A DNA stretch of 6,336 bases from an uncultured Methanomassiliicoccaceae archaeon (GCA_945492685.1 CALYUZ010000049.1:1-6336); one strand, 5' to 3'. Counted from the stretch's first letter, positions 1 through 5,403 are shown. Notes: generated by a model from the sequence alone, not told the origin. Numbers and translations: made by a program.

Positions 1-92
1 ACCCCTTCCGTCCCCTTGACCTTGCCAGGCTTGAGACCCTTGTTTTTGGCAATCGCCTGCGCTTTCTTCAGATCAATACGTTCCATTACCAT
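1..92 (-). CDS. Small Lys-rich hypothetical protein, N-terminal part only
   Basis: The gene runs leftward off the window, leaving 30 complete codons. The product begins MVMERIDLKKAQAIAKNKGL and continues with a KPGKVKGTEG stretch. Lysine is about a quarter of the visible residues, giving a basic amphipathic start that could contact nucleic acid, but that is a guess. The start at 92 is favoured because an AAGGAGGG ribosome binding site lies 7 bases ahead of it; a second in-frame ATG at 86 is possible. It is divergent from the mutase-like gene. Codons such as ATT, GAT, AAA and CGT are more frequent here than in the other genes, which prefer C or G at the third position. The segment reminds me of uncharacterised archaeal proteins of about 70-80 residues, but that is recollection and not a family assignment. 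Confidence 0.6.
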   Translation of the reverse strand, partial: MVMERIDLKKAQAIAKNKGLKPGKVKGTEG

Positions 93-99
93 CTGAGTA

Positions 100-107
100 C
101 CCTCCTT
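100..107 (-). promoter_or_regulatory. Ribosome binding site of the small Lys-rich gene
   Basis: On the minus strand this reads AAGGAGGG, a strong match to the Shine-Dalgarno consensus, with 7 bases before the ATG at 92. It decides the start of the partial gene and shows that this transcript has a leader, unlike the NAD kinase and fibrillarin genes further right. Confidence 0.7.
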
Positions 108-136
108 GGCATTTGTTGAAAAACCGATTCGTATGC

Positions 137-147
137 GTTTATTTAGC
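137..147 (-). promoter_or_regulatory. Candidate TATA box for the small Lys-rich gene
   Basis: The minus strand reads GCTAAATAAAC, an AT-rich element resembling an archaeal box A. A start of transcription about 25 bases downstream would fall near 115-118, leaving a leader of roughly 25 bases that contains the ribosome binding site. The spacing fits; the match is by eye only. Confidence 0.4.
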
Positions 148-334
148 ACTTTGGAGGAATTGTATCTAAACGGCCGATAAAAATGGTTTTTTGACATACC
201 GTAAGGGACATAGAGCGATTAGAGAACACAACAAACGACCTCCATGCCGACGTCATGTCATTTTTATCGTATGACGATATAGGATACGACAGATACCGCA
301 ACCAATATCAACAACCGCCGAACTACAACGGGAT

Positions 335-1696
335 ATGGTAAAGCCCGACAGGATTCTCCTTAGGTCTTCCCCCTCCGAGGACACATCGCCGGAGATGGGT
401 CTTCTCCTTGGCCATGCCCTGGCCATGGATTACAAGAGGGTGGTCATCGCAAGGGACCTGATGAAGAGCAGTACCATGATGAAGGAGGCCCTGGTGGCCG
501 GACTCACATCCTCGGGAGCGGACGTCATCGATCTCGGATGCACGTCGGCACCTGTGACCGCGATGATGGCCAAGCACGGAGATTGCGCCGTGTACATCAC
601 AGAATACCGCGAATACGGGCTGATAAGTGGCTACCTTCTGATGAACTCCAACGGTAGCCTGTTCAGAAAGGACCAGATCCGCCATCTCGACAAGATATTC
701 ACCGAGAAACAGGAACTACCAGACTACAGGCACCTCGGAAACGTCAGGACCTACAACTTCGCGACCGAGGAGTACAACAGGAGGCTCCTGTCGATCCTGA
801 GGGCACCCGCCGGATGCTCGCTCGTCCTTGACTGCAACTGCGGCGTGTCCGCCGACTCCGCACCCCAGGTCCTGAACGGGATGGGAGCCGACGTCATAGC
901 GGTGAACGCCCAGAAGGATAGGAACTTCATCTCCCGTCCGATGTCGATGACCGAAGCGGAGCACAGGGAGATCCGCCAGTTCGTGGAAAGCGACCCCGGT
1001 ACAATCGGTGTCATTCTGAACCGCATAGGCACACTTGCCACCATACTGGATGAGAAGGGATCCGTCATGGACAGTGAGAAGGTCCTGGCCCTGATCGTCA
1101 TGTTCCTGAAACCGAAATGCATCGTCGTACCCGCGAACATGACCTCACTGGTGGAAGATGCGTTCTGGGGCAGGATAGATGTCGGGATGATCACACCTTT
1201 CGAGGATGCTCCCGCAGAGGAACGCAGATTCATAAGGGCGCCCATGGACGCGGGCTCGGTATGCGAAGCCGTCGCCAACAACGGAGCGGACATCGGGTTC
1301 TACGAGGATGGAATCATATTCGGAGACATCAGCATGATGTCCGACGGCATCTACACATCAGCCGTCGTAGCACAGATGTCGGCGGAGAACAGTCTGTACC
1401 GGATGTGTGAGGACCTTCCGGAATACTACAGCGACTCCAAACAGTTCCGCTTCGAATGCACCCGGGACGAGTTCTCCCGCATGTTCGGTGAAAGGCTGTC
1501 CACGATGAAATTCGAGGATATACAGCACATCGACGGGTGGAGGGTTCAGATGGATGACGGATGGTTCATGGTCAGATTCGACGATGACAACGAACAGAAC
1601 CTCGTAGTGACCGCCGAATCCACAGATCGCGCATACCTCATCGGACTCATGGAGATCGCCGGCGACATGGTCGAAGAATGCTCCAAGGGCCAGTGA
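335..1696 (+). CDS. Phosphohexomutase-family protein with eroded active site (probable pseudoenzyme)
   Basis: The 453-residue protein has the usual length and domain order of archaeal phosphomannomutase/phosphoglucosamine mutases. Family-like segments are EDTSPEMGLLLGHAL (15-29), RVVIARDLMKSS (35-46), ALVAGLTSSGADVIDLG (52-68), YLLMNSNGSLF (100-110) and DGWRVQMDDGWFMVRF (400-415). The four functional loops do not match. The phosphoserine loop, normally TASHNP, is TEYREYG (89-95). The metal loop, normally DGDADR, is NRIGTL (229-234). The sugar loop, normally GGExSGH, is NGADIGF (316-322). The phosphate loop, normally RPSGTEP, is RFDDDNE (414-420). The N-terminal FGTSGIRG is also absent. Mutase catalysis is therefore unlikely, while the intact frame argues that the protein is kept for another role, perhaps ligand sensing or partner binding. 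The start at 335 is the first ATG after an in-frame stop at 272; there is no clear ribosome binding site. A highly divergent active enzyme remains possible. Confidence 0.85.
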   Translation: MVKPDRILLRSSPSEDTSPEMGLLLGHALAMDYKRVVIARDLMKSSTMMKEALVAGLTSSGADVIDLGCTSAPVTAMMAKHGDCAVYITEYREYGLISGYLLMNSNGSLFRKDQIRHLDKIFTEKQELPDYRHLGNVRTYNFATEEYNRRLLSILRAPAGCSLVLDCNCGVSADSAPQVLNGMGADVIAVNAQKDRNFISRPMSMTEAEHREIRQFVESDPGTIGVILNRIGTLATILDEKGSVMDSEKVLALIVMFLKPKCIVVPANMTSLVEDAFWGRIDVGMITPFEDAPAEERRFIRAPMDAGSVCEAVANNGADIGFYEDGIIFGDISMMSDGIYTSAVVAQMSAENSLYRMCEDLPEYYSDSKQFRFECTRDEFSRMFGERLSTMKFEDIQHIDGWRVQMDDGWFMVRFDDDNEQNLVVTAESTDRAYLIGLMEIAGDMVEECSKGQ

Positions 1697-1699
1697 AAC

Positions 1700-2074
1700 T
1701 CAGTATATTATCTCCAACTCCATCGGCTCCCCGCGGGAGTCGTATGCCTGCCAACTGCCCCTGTCGTAAGGCTGGCATGTTATGAAATGGACACCGCCCA
1801 TGTTGGCGAAGAAATCCTTGTCCGCATCCGAGGGAAGGTTGCAGTAACCCGGATGGGAGTGGGCCGAACCGGCTATGCTGTAGTCGATCGGCGCCATCCA
1901 CTGGCTGAGGAAGCTGTGGCTGTCCCCGTACAGGGTCCCGGGAATCAGGACCATCTCGCTGATGATACCGTCGATCTCCCTGGTCATGCAGAGGAACTCG
2001 TCGGGGTAGGTGGACCTGGCGGCCTCGTTGAAGCCGTCGATGAAATCCACATCCACCCCGATGATGCGGTTCAT
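1700..2074 (-). CDS. JAMM/MPN+ (JAB1/Mov34-type) zinc metalloprotease, single domain
   Basis: This 124-residue protein is a minimal JAMM domain. Visible ligands are a candidate glutamate E26 in YPDEF (23-27), then H72-S-H74-P, S82 and D85 in the HSHP...SDAD segment, matching HxHP-x(6)-S-x(2)-D. In archaea such single-domain JAMM proteins can cleave isopeptide bonds of ubiquitin-like SAMP modifiers, as HvJAMM1 does; other members process sulfur-carrier proteins, so the substrate is inferred only. No signal peptide or membrane segment is seen, so it should be cytosolic. Its ATG overlaps the stop of the upstream NAD kinase gene as ATGA. A GGTGA at the end of that gene, about 7 bases ahead of the start, can serve as ribosome binding site, which implies translational coupling. 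Its stop lies 3 bases from the convergent mutase-like gene. Confidence 0.85.
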   Translation of the reverse strand: MNRIIGVDVDFIDGFNEAARSTYPDEFLCMTREIDGIISEMVLIPGTLYGDSHSFLSQWMAPIDYSIAGSAHSHPGYCNLPSDADKDFFANMGGVHFITCQPYDRGSWQAYDSRGEPMELEIIY

Positions 2075-3675
2075 AGGGCGTTCACCAGCTTCTCGCGGAC
2101 CCTTGAGAAGAAATCCATGTTGAACCTGATGAACCTGGCCTTCTTGTTGGACATCATGAACTCGACCTTGGTCATACCGTCCATGGGATACTCCCTCTGT
2201 CCGTCCAAAACGATCAGGCACTCCTTGTCCAGGACACTCTCGATGGTGATCTTCGACGTGGCCGGAACGATGAAGGGCCTGGATGAGAAGCGGTACGCTG
2301 CCATGGGAACGATCATGAGTGCGTTGACGTGGGGCTGGATGTATGGTGCCCCGAGGCTCATGGCATAGCAGGTGGAACCAGTCGGTGTCGAGACTATGAC
2401 ACCGTCGGAACGGAGCTCGCATGCCAGTTCGTCATCCACGTAGATCTTGTAATGACGGATCTTGGCAACGGACGCGGTATGTACCACGGCCTCGTTGACC
2501 GAATCCGGAAGATACTGCCCGTCATACCAGGTGCTGAGCTTGAAGCGCGACTCTATGATGTAATCCTCGCGGAGCAGCCTCTCGATCCCCTCCTTGATAT
2601 GGTCGTGATCGATCTCCGCCAGGAAACCGACGCTTCCACCGTTGATGCCTATCACCATGGCATCCGTGTTCTGGAGGGCCCTCAGGAGTGTACCGTCCCC
2701 TCCGATCACGATGACTATGTCCACACCCATCCCATTCAGGGGTGTTCCCTCGAGACCCATCCCGTCGGCGATGTCCTTGTCGAGGAGGAAGGTCTCCCCC
2801 TGGAGGGCATCGATTACCTCCTGTGTGTACCCCACCGCGTTCCTGACCGATGTGTTGGTGTAGATCCCGTACCTGTGCTCGGGGACCTCCTCCTTGTGCA
2901 TCACGAAATCGTAGACCTTCCTGCTTCCCACGGCAAGGAAGTTGGAACGGTGATCGAGATCGAAGGGCATGTCGAGTATGTTCCCCTCCAGATCATATAC
3001 CTCCCCTCCCGCCTCACGGAGGATGATTGTACTGGCGGCGATGTCCACGATCCTGACCTCACGGGTGTACTTCTCGGCCTTCATGAAGTATCCGTCGGCC
3101 TCACCCTCGGCCACGATCTCCATCTCCAGGGATGCGCATCCGTAGCAGCGGGACGACTTGACACTCTTGGTGAGTGCGAACGCGTCCGGATGGGCGCCGT
3201 TGCCCATGTAGATCATCATGAAGAGGTCGTCCATGTCGGGCTCGCGGACGTGCATCCTGCGTCCGTTCTTGTAGGCGCCGTTGCCCCTCTCGGCCCACAT
3301 CTCATCGCCCGTGACGGGATTGCGCAGATATCCCAACCTTATGTCGGAGAGTGAGGATGTTCCGACCGCGAGGGATATCGTGTAGTAGGGAACACCGGCT
3401 ATGGCGTTGGATGTCCCGTCTATCGGGTCCATCACCAGGGTCTCCTCTGCACCGTTGTCCACGAACCCGATCTCCTCGCTCAGGACGTTGAGGGGGATGG
3501 AGTTGCGGTCGATGTACATCAGGGCCGCGTTCTCCGCGACCTTGTCAATCTGCGCCGTGGGGGTGCCGTCCGCACCCATGCAGACCTCCTCCCCGCGGCA
3601 TTTCGAGTCGGGGATCTTCCTGATGGCTTCGACTACGGCATCCGCGATGGCGGAGAGGGTCTCCTTCGTGATCAT
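2071..3675 (-). CDS. nadK: Bifunctional NADP phosphatase (IMPase family)/NAD kinase fusion
   Basis: The 534-residue protein joins an inositol-monophosphatase-family domain (about 1-260) to an NAD kinase domain (about 270-534). IMPase motifs, numbered from the ATG at 3675, are GADGTPT (34-40), SEE (66-68), DPIDGT (83-88) and VDIAA (D211), which together supply the metal ligands. NAD kinase motifs are GGDGTLL (325-331), GINGGSVGFL (343-352), NEAVV (394-398), STPTGSTCY (429-437) and DGQ (491-493). The same architecture is known in Methanocaldococcus jannaschii MJ0917, where one chain makes NADP+ from NAD+ and also dephosphorylates NADP+, so this enzyme probably sets the NAD/NADP ratio in the cytosol. 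A GTG at 3747 would add 24 residues, but that extension does not look like IMPase. The ATG at 3675 has a TATA-like box 25 bases upstream and no ribosome binding site, fitting a leaderless mRNA. It is the first gene of an operon with the JAMM protease. Confidence 0.93.
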   Translation of the reverse strand: MITKETLSAIADAVVEAIRKIPDSKCRGEEVCMGADGTPTAQIDKVAENAALMYIDRNSIPLNVLSEEIGFVDNGAEETLVMDPIDGTSNAIAGVPYYTISLAVGTSSLSDIRLGYLRNPVTGDEMWAERGNGAYKNGRRMHVREPDMDDLFMMIYMGNGAHPDAFALTKSVKSSRCYGCASLEMEIVAEGEADGYFMKAEKYTREVRIVDIAASTIILREAGGEVYDLEGNILDMPFDLDHRSNFLAVGSRKVYDFVMHKEEVPEHRYGIYTNTSVRNAVGYTQEVIDALQGETFLLDKDIADGMGLEGTPLNGMGVDIVIVIGGDGTLLRALQNTDAMVIGINGGSVGFLAEIDHDHIKEGIERLLREDYIIESRFKLSTWYDGQYLPDSVNEAVVHTASVAKIRHYKIYVDDELACELRSDGVIVSTPTGSTCYAMSLGAPYIQPHVNALMIVPMAAYRFSSRPFIVPATSKITIESVLDKECLIVLDGQREYPMDGMTKVEFMMSNKKARFIRFNMDFFSRVREKLVNAL

Positions 3676-3696
3676 GTGTTGGGGGAACACTTCACC

Positions 3697-3704
3697 ATTA
3701 TTAT
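3697..3704 (-). promoter_or_regulatory. TATA-like box for the NAD kinase-JAMM operon
   Basis: The minus strand reads ATAATAAT inside CCATAATAATGG, centred about 25 bases before the A of the ATG at 3675. The spacing matches an archaeal leaderless promoter and supports that start over the upstream GTG. Confidence 0.55.
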
Positions 3705-3733
3705 GGATGCGCGCGGACACACGCGATAAGGGG

Positions 3734-3739
3734 AAATAA
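3734..3739 (+). promoter_or_regulatory. TATA-like box for fibrillarin
   Basis: AAATAA preceded by GGGG is centred about 25 bases before the A of the ATG at 3762. No ribosome binding site stands before that ATG, so transcription probably begins at or next to the start codon. Confidence 0.5.
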
Positions 3740-3761
3740 CCGCACACATTCCCCGTTGGAC

Positions 3762-4424
3762 ATGGAGGAACTGGGATTCACATCCGGCAGGGTGTTCTCC
3801 GACAGGGGACGTCTGTACACCGTATCCATGCACCCCGGGAAGAGGGTCTACGGGGAGAGGCTGACCACGGTGTCCGGGACAGAGTACAGAGAATGGGACC
3901 CTCGCAGGAGCAAGCTCTCCGCATACATCACCAACGGAGGGAGGAGATTCCCGTTCACATCGGAGAGCAGGGTCCTGTACCTGGGCGCATCGAGCGGGAC
4001 CACACCGTCCCATGTAGCGGACATATGCCCCGACGGGAAGGTGTACTGTGTGGAATTCGCACAGAGGATGTTCAGGGAACTGGTGGGGACATGCGCCGAC
4101 AGGCCGAACATGATGCCCATCCTCGGCGATGCGACCAAACCCGAGGGATACGCCATGTTCGCCGATTCTGTGGATGTGGTGTACCAGGATGTGGCCCAGA
4201 AGAGGCAGGCCGAGATCCTGTGCGACAACATGGACGCGTTCAACGCCAGACACGGCATGGTGGCCGTCAAGGCACGTTCCGAGGATGTCACCGCATCACC
4301 CGAATCCATCTTCGAGATGTCGAAGAAGGTGATCGAGGACAGAGGATTCAAAGTGACCGATGTTAGGAGGCTCGATCCCCACGAGAAGGACCATGCCATG
4401 ATCGTCGTGGAGAGGATGCTTTGA
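3762..4424 (+). CDS. flpA: Fibrillarin-like rRNA/tRNA 2'-O-methyltransferase
   Basis: The 220-residue protein is archaeal fibrillarin, the SAM-dependent catalytic subunit of box C/D ribonucleoproteins that methylates ribose 2'-OH groups of rRNA and tRNA with Nop5, L7Ae and a guide RNA. Diagnostic segments are GERL (31-34), EYREWDPRRSKLSAYI (41-56), the SAM loop YLGASSGTT (73-81), VYCVEFAQR (94-102), GDATKPEGY (122-130), VYQDVAQKRQAEI (140-152), AVKARSEDV (168-176) and DPHEKDHAMIV (205-215). K51, D143, K170 and H211 fit the K-D-K-H catalytic tetrad by motif context. The usual PY before EKDH is PH here, a minor change. Length is normal for archaea (about 210-230). A TTG at 3756 would add two residues; the ATG is preferred from the promoter spacing. 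The stop overlaps the start of the Nudix gene. Nop5, often the neighbour of this gene in archaea, is not next to it. Confidence 0.96.
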   Translation: MEELGFTSGRVFSDRGRLYTVSMHPGKRVYGERLTTVSGTEYREWDPRRSKLSAYITNGGRRFPFTSESRVLYLGASSGTTPSHVADICPDGKVYCVEFAQRMFRELVGTCADRPNMMPILGDATKPEGYAMFADSVDVVYQDVAQKRQAEILCDNMDAFNARHGMVAVKARSEDVTASPESIFEMSKKVIEDRGFKVTDVRRLDPHEKDHAMIVVERML

Positions 4425-4777
4425 GGACCGCGTATGCGGTCGCCTTCTCCGGCGACAGGTTCCTGATGGTGTGGCATCCGCGCCGCAACGGATGGGAGAT
4501 GCCGGGAGGACACGTGGAGGAGGGCGAGACTTCCGCGGAGGCCGCCGCCAGGGAATCCATTGAAGAATCCGGATACGCGATCGAGGTTGTGGAGACGAGG
4601 GACATAGGCTACTGCGACGTCTGTGCCGCGATGATCCTGGACAAGGTCTCAGACAGCTCCGAGATGCGTTCGGAACTGTTCTCCGAGATTCCCGACCAGC
4701 TGTCCTTCGACAGGGAGGAATACGAGGACACCATCCCATGGGCCAGATCCGTCCTCGAATCCAGGGGCCTGATCTGA
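4421..4777 (+). CDS. Nudix hydrolase, small
   Basis: The 118-residue protein carries a Nudix box at 30-52, fitting G-x5-E-x7-RE-U-x-EE-x-G-U: G30, E36, R44, E45, E48, E49 and G51 are in place, so the Mg-binding glutamates are intact. The first bulky hydrophobic position is Ser46, a small deviation. WEMPGGHVEEGE (25-36) is typical of hydrolases acting on nucleoside diphosphates linked to another group; the substrate (oxidised dNTP, NDP-sugar or another) cannot be read from the sequence. The protein is shorter than most Nudix enzymes (about 130-150) but the fold core seems complete. It starts with TTG inside TTGA, overlapping the fibrillarin stop, and GGAG at 4409-4412 lies 8 bases ahead, so translation is probably coupled. 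No ATG or GTG lies close upstream in the same frame. Confidence 0.9.
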   Translation: MRTAYAVAFSGDRFLMVWHPRRNGWEMPGGHVEEGETSAEAAARESIEESGYAIEVVETRDIGYCDVCAAMILDKVSDSSEMRSELFSEIPDQLSFDREEYEDTIPWARSVLESRGLI

Positions 4778-4782
4778 TACAG

Positions 4783-4792
4783 TCACGCGTGA
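4783..4792. repeat. Perfect 10-bp palindrome TCACGCGTGA
   Basis: TCACGCGTGA equals its own reverse complement and starts 5 bases after the Nudix stop codon. It could be a binding site for a dimeric regulator. As RNA it has too little loop for a stable hairpin, so a protein-binding site is more plausible than a terminator. No known operator is matched. Confidence 0.5.
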
Positions 4793-4799
4793 TGGTTGA

Positions 4800-4848
4800 C
4801 CTGATAAATGTTAGACCTTTATCAATAAAGCTTATCACATTATTCAGG
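4800..4848. repeat. 49-base imperfect inverted repeat
   Basis: The outer arms CCTGA/TCAGG (4800-4804 and 4844-4848) and AATGT/ACATT (4807-4811 and 4837-4841) pair symmetrically around the centre, separated by a 2x2 mismatch. Inside, CTTTAT/ATAAAG (4817-4822 and 4825-4830) forms a further 6-bp arm shifted by one base. As RNA this would be a long bulged hairpin; as DNA it could be a compound operator. It may terminate the Nudix transcript or regulate the uS15 operon. Confidence 0.55.
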
Positions 4849-4880
4849 CCGTGTCCGAGAGATGCTGTCTCACACAATGC

Positions 4881-4900
4881 TTTTTATATTGTTATATAAT
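4881..4900 (+). promoter_or_regulatory. rps15: Tandem TATA-like boxes of the uS15-RecJ operon
   Basis: The block contains TTTTTATATT (4881-4890) and TTATATAA (4892-4899), both close to the archaeal box A consensus. Transcription would begin near 4911 from the first or near 4921 from the second, giving a leader of about 27-37 bases that includes the ribosome binding site. Which box is used cannot be told from the sequence. Confidence 0.65.
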
Positions 4901-4934
4901 CGCGAGTCTCAGCCTCGCCGCCTAGATATGATTC

Positions 4935-4939
4935 GGAGG
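4935..4939 (+). promoter_or_regulatory. rps15: Ribosome binding site of uS15
   Basis: GGAGG followed by 8 bases and then ATG at 4948. It fixes the uS15 start and shows that this mRNA carries a leader. Confidence 0.8.
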
Positions 4940-4947
4940 ATCAGACT

Positions 4948-5403
4948 ATGGCAAGAATGCACACAAGAAGAAAGGGAGTATCCTGCTCAAAACGCCCCAT
5001 GGTTTCCGAGAATCCTGCATGGGTTCCTCTCAACGCCACCGAGATTGAGGACCTTGTAGTGAAACTCGCGAAGGATGGAATCATCTCCGCCAAGATCGGG
5101 CTCATCCTCAGGGACCAGTACGGAGTCCCCGATGTCAGGCTCGCAACCGGAAAGACCATCACCAAGATCATGGAGGAGAAGGGAGTAGCACCTTCCCTTC
5201 CCGAGGACCTGGCCAACCTCATGAGGCGCGCCATCGACCTGAACGTCCACCTCAGGGACAACAGGGGAGATGTCTCCAACAAGAGGGGTCTCAACATGAT
5301 CGAGGCAAAGATCAGGAGGCTCGAGCGCTACTACAAGAGGAACGGTGTCCTTCCCGCAGACTGGAAGTATTCTCTCAGCAACGCGGAACTCATGCTTAAG
5401 TGA
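4948..5403 (+). CDS. rps15: 30S ribosomal protein uS15 (S15)
   Basis: The 151-residue protein is archaeal/eukaryotic-type uS15, a primary 16S rRNA binding protein of the small subunit. It begins MARMHTRRKGVSCSKRP, the basic N-terminal extension absent from the short bacterial S15. It continues with a segment around IGLILRDQYGVPDVR (50-64), the loop HLRDNRGDVSNKRGL (101-115) and the C-terminal rRNA-binding helices (IRRLERYYKR, 122-131). Length is normal for archaea. It has its own promoter and a strong ribosome binding site. A RecJ-like nuclease gene follows after six bases, an arrangement I recall as common in archaea. Confidence 0.98.
   Translation: MARMHTRRKGVSCSKRPMVSENPAWVPLNATEIEDLVVKLAKDGIISAKIGLILRDQYGVPDVRLATGKTITKIMEEKGVAPSLPEDLANLMRRAIDLNVHLRDNRGDVSNKRGLNMIEAKIRRLERYYKRNGVLPADWKYSLSNAELMLK

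Larger units (their letters stand above)
93..334. other. Divergent intergenic region, AT-richer, with a small inverted repeat
   Basis: This 242-base gap separates the leftward Lys-rich gene from the rightward mutase-like gene. No reading frame with a convincing start and ribosome binding site is visible. It holds the leftward promoter elements listed separately, the palindrome GACGTC at 249-254, and a 6-bp inverted repeat TCGTAT/ATACGA at 267-272 and 284-289 with an 11-base spacer. An AATATC stretch near 304-309 sits about 29 bases before the ATG at 335 and could be a weak TATA box for a leaderless mutase-like mRNA. None of these is strong enough to name a regulator. Confidence 0.45.
3676..3761. 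promoter_or_regulatory. Divergent promoter region for NAD kinase and fibrillarin
   Basis: These 86 bases separate two divergent start codons and appear to hold two non-overlapping promoters. The leftward TATA-like box is at 3697-3704 and the rightward one at 3734-3739. Each is centred about 25 bases from its start codon (ATG at 3675 and ATG at 3762). Neither start has a Shine-Dalgarno site, so both transcripts are probably leaderless. Confidence 0.6.
4778..4947. other. Intergenic region ahead of uS15 with inverted repeats and promoter
   Basis: This 170-base region holds, in order, a 10-bp palindrome, a 49-base imperfect inverted repeat, a T-rich/TATA-like block and a ribosome binding site, each listed separately. 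No tRNA or complete box C/D guide RNA is apparent. It must include the 3' end of the fibrillarin-Nudix transcript and the promoter of the uS15 operon; the T-run at 4881-4885 could act as a U-tract terminator for the former, which is inference. Confidence 0.6.

Noticed and set aside
160..180. Tiny frame from TTG at 160 after GGAGG at 153-157
   Set aside because: It ends after six codons (stop at 178-180), so it is not a credible gene.
2075..2422. Upstream extension of the JAMM frame to an ATG at 2422
   Set aside because: The extension overlaps the conserved C-terminal part of NAD kinase in another frame; the ATGA overlap at 2071-2074 gives a JAMM domain of the right size.
2329..3354. Long plus-strand open frame of 341 codons opposite the NAD kinase fusion
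   Set aside because: It is antisense to a gene with unmistakable IMPase and NAD kinase motifs, its translation shows no recognisable domain, and long antisense frames are expected from the strong third-position G/C bias.
3676..3747. GTG start at 3747 adding 24 residues to the NAD kinase fusion
   Set aside because: The added segment does not resemble the family, and the ATG at 3675 has a TATA-like box at the spacing expected of a leaderless mRNA.
3848..4513. Minus-strand open frame of 221 codons opposite fibrillarin and the Nudix start
   Set aside because: Both plus-strand genes are confidently identified by motifs, and this frame crosses their junction, so it is a shadow.
4789..4804. Possible box C/D guide RNA (GTGATGG followed by CTGA) near the fibrillarin operon
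   Set aside because: Only 5 bases separate the C-like and D-like boxes, too few for a guide, the C box deviates at its last base, and no C'/D pair was found further on.
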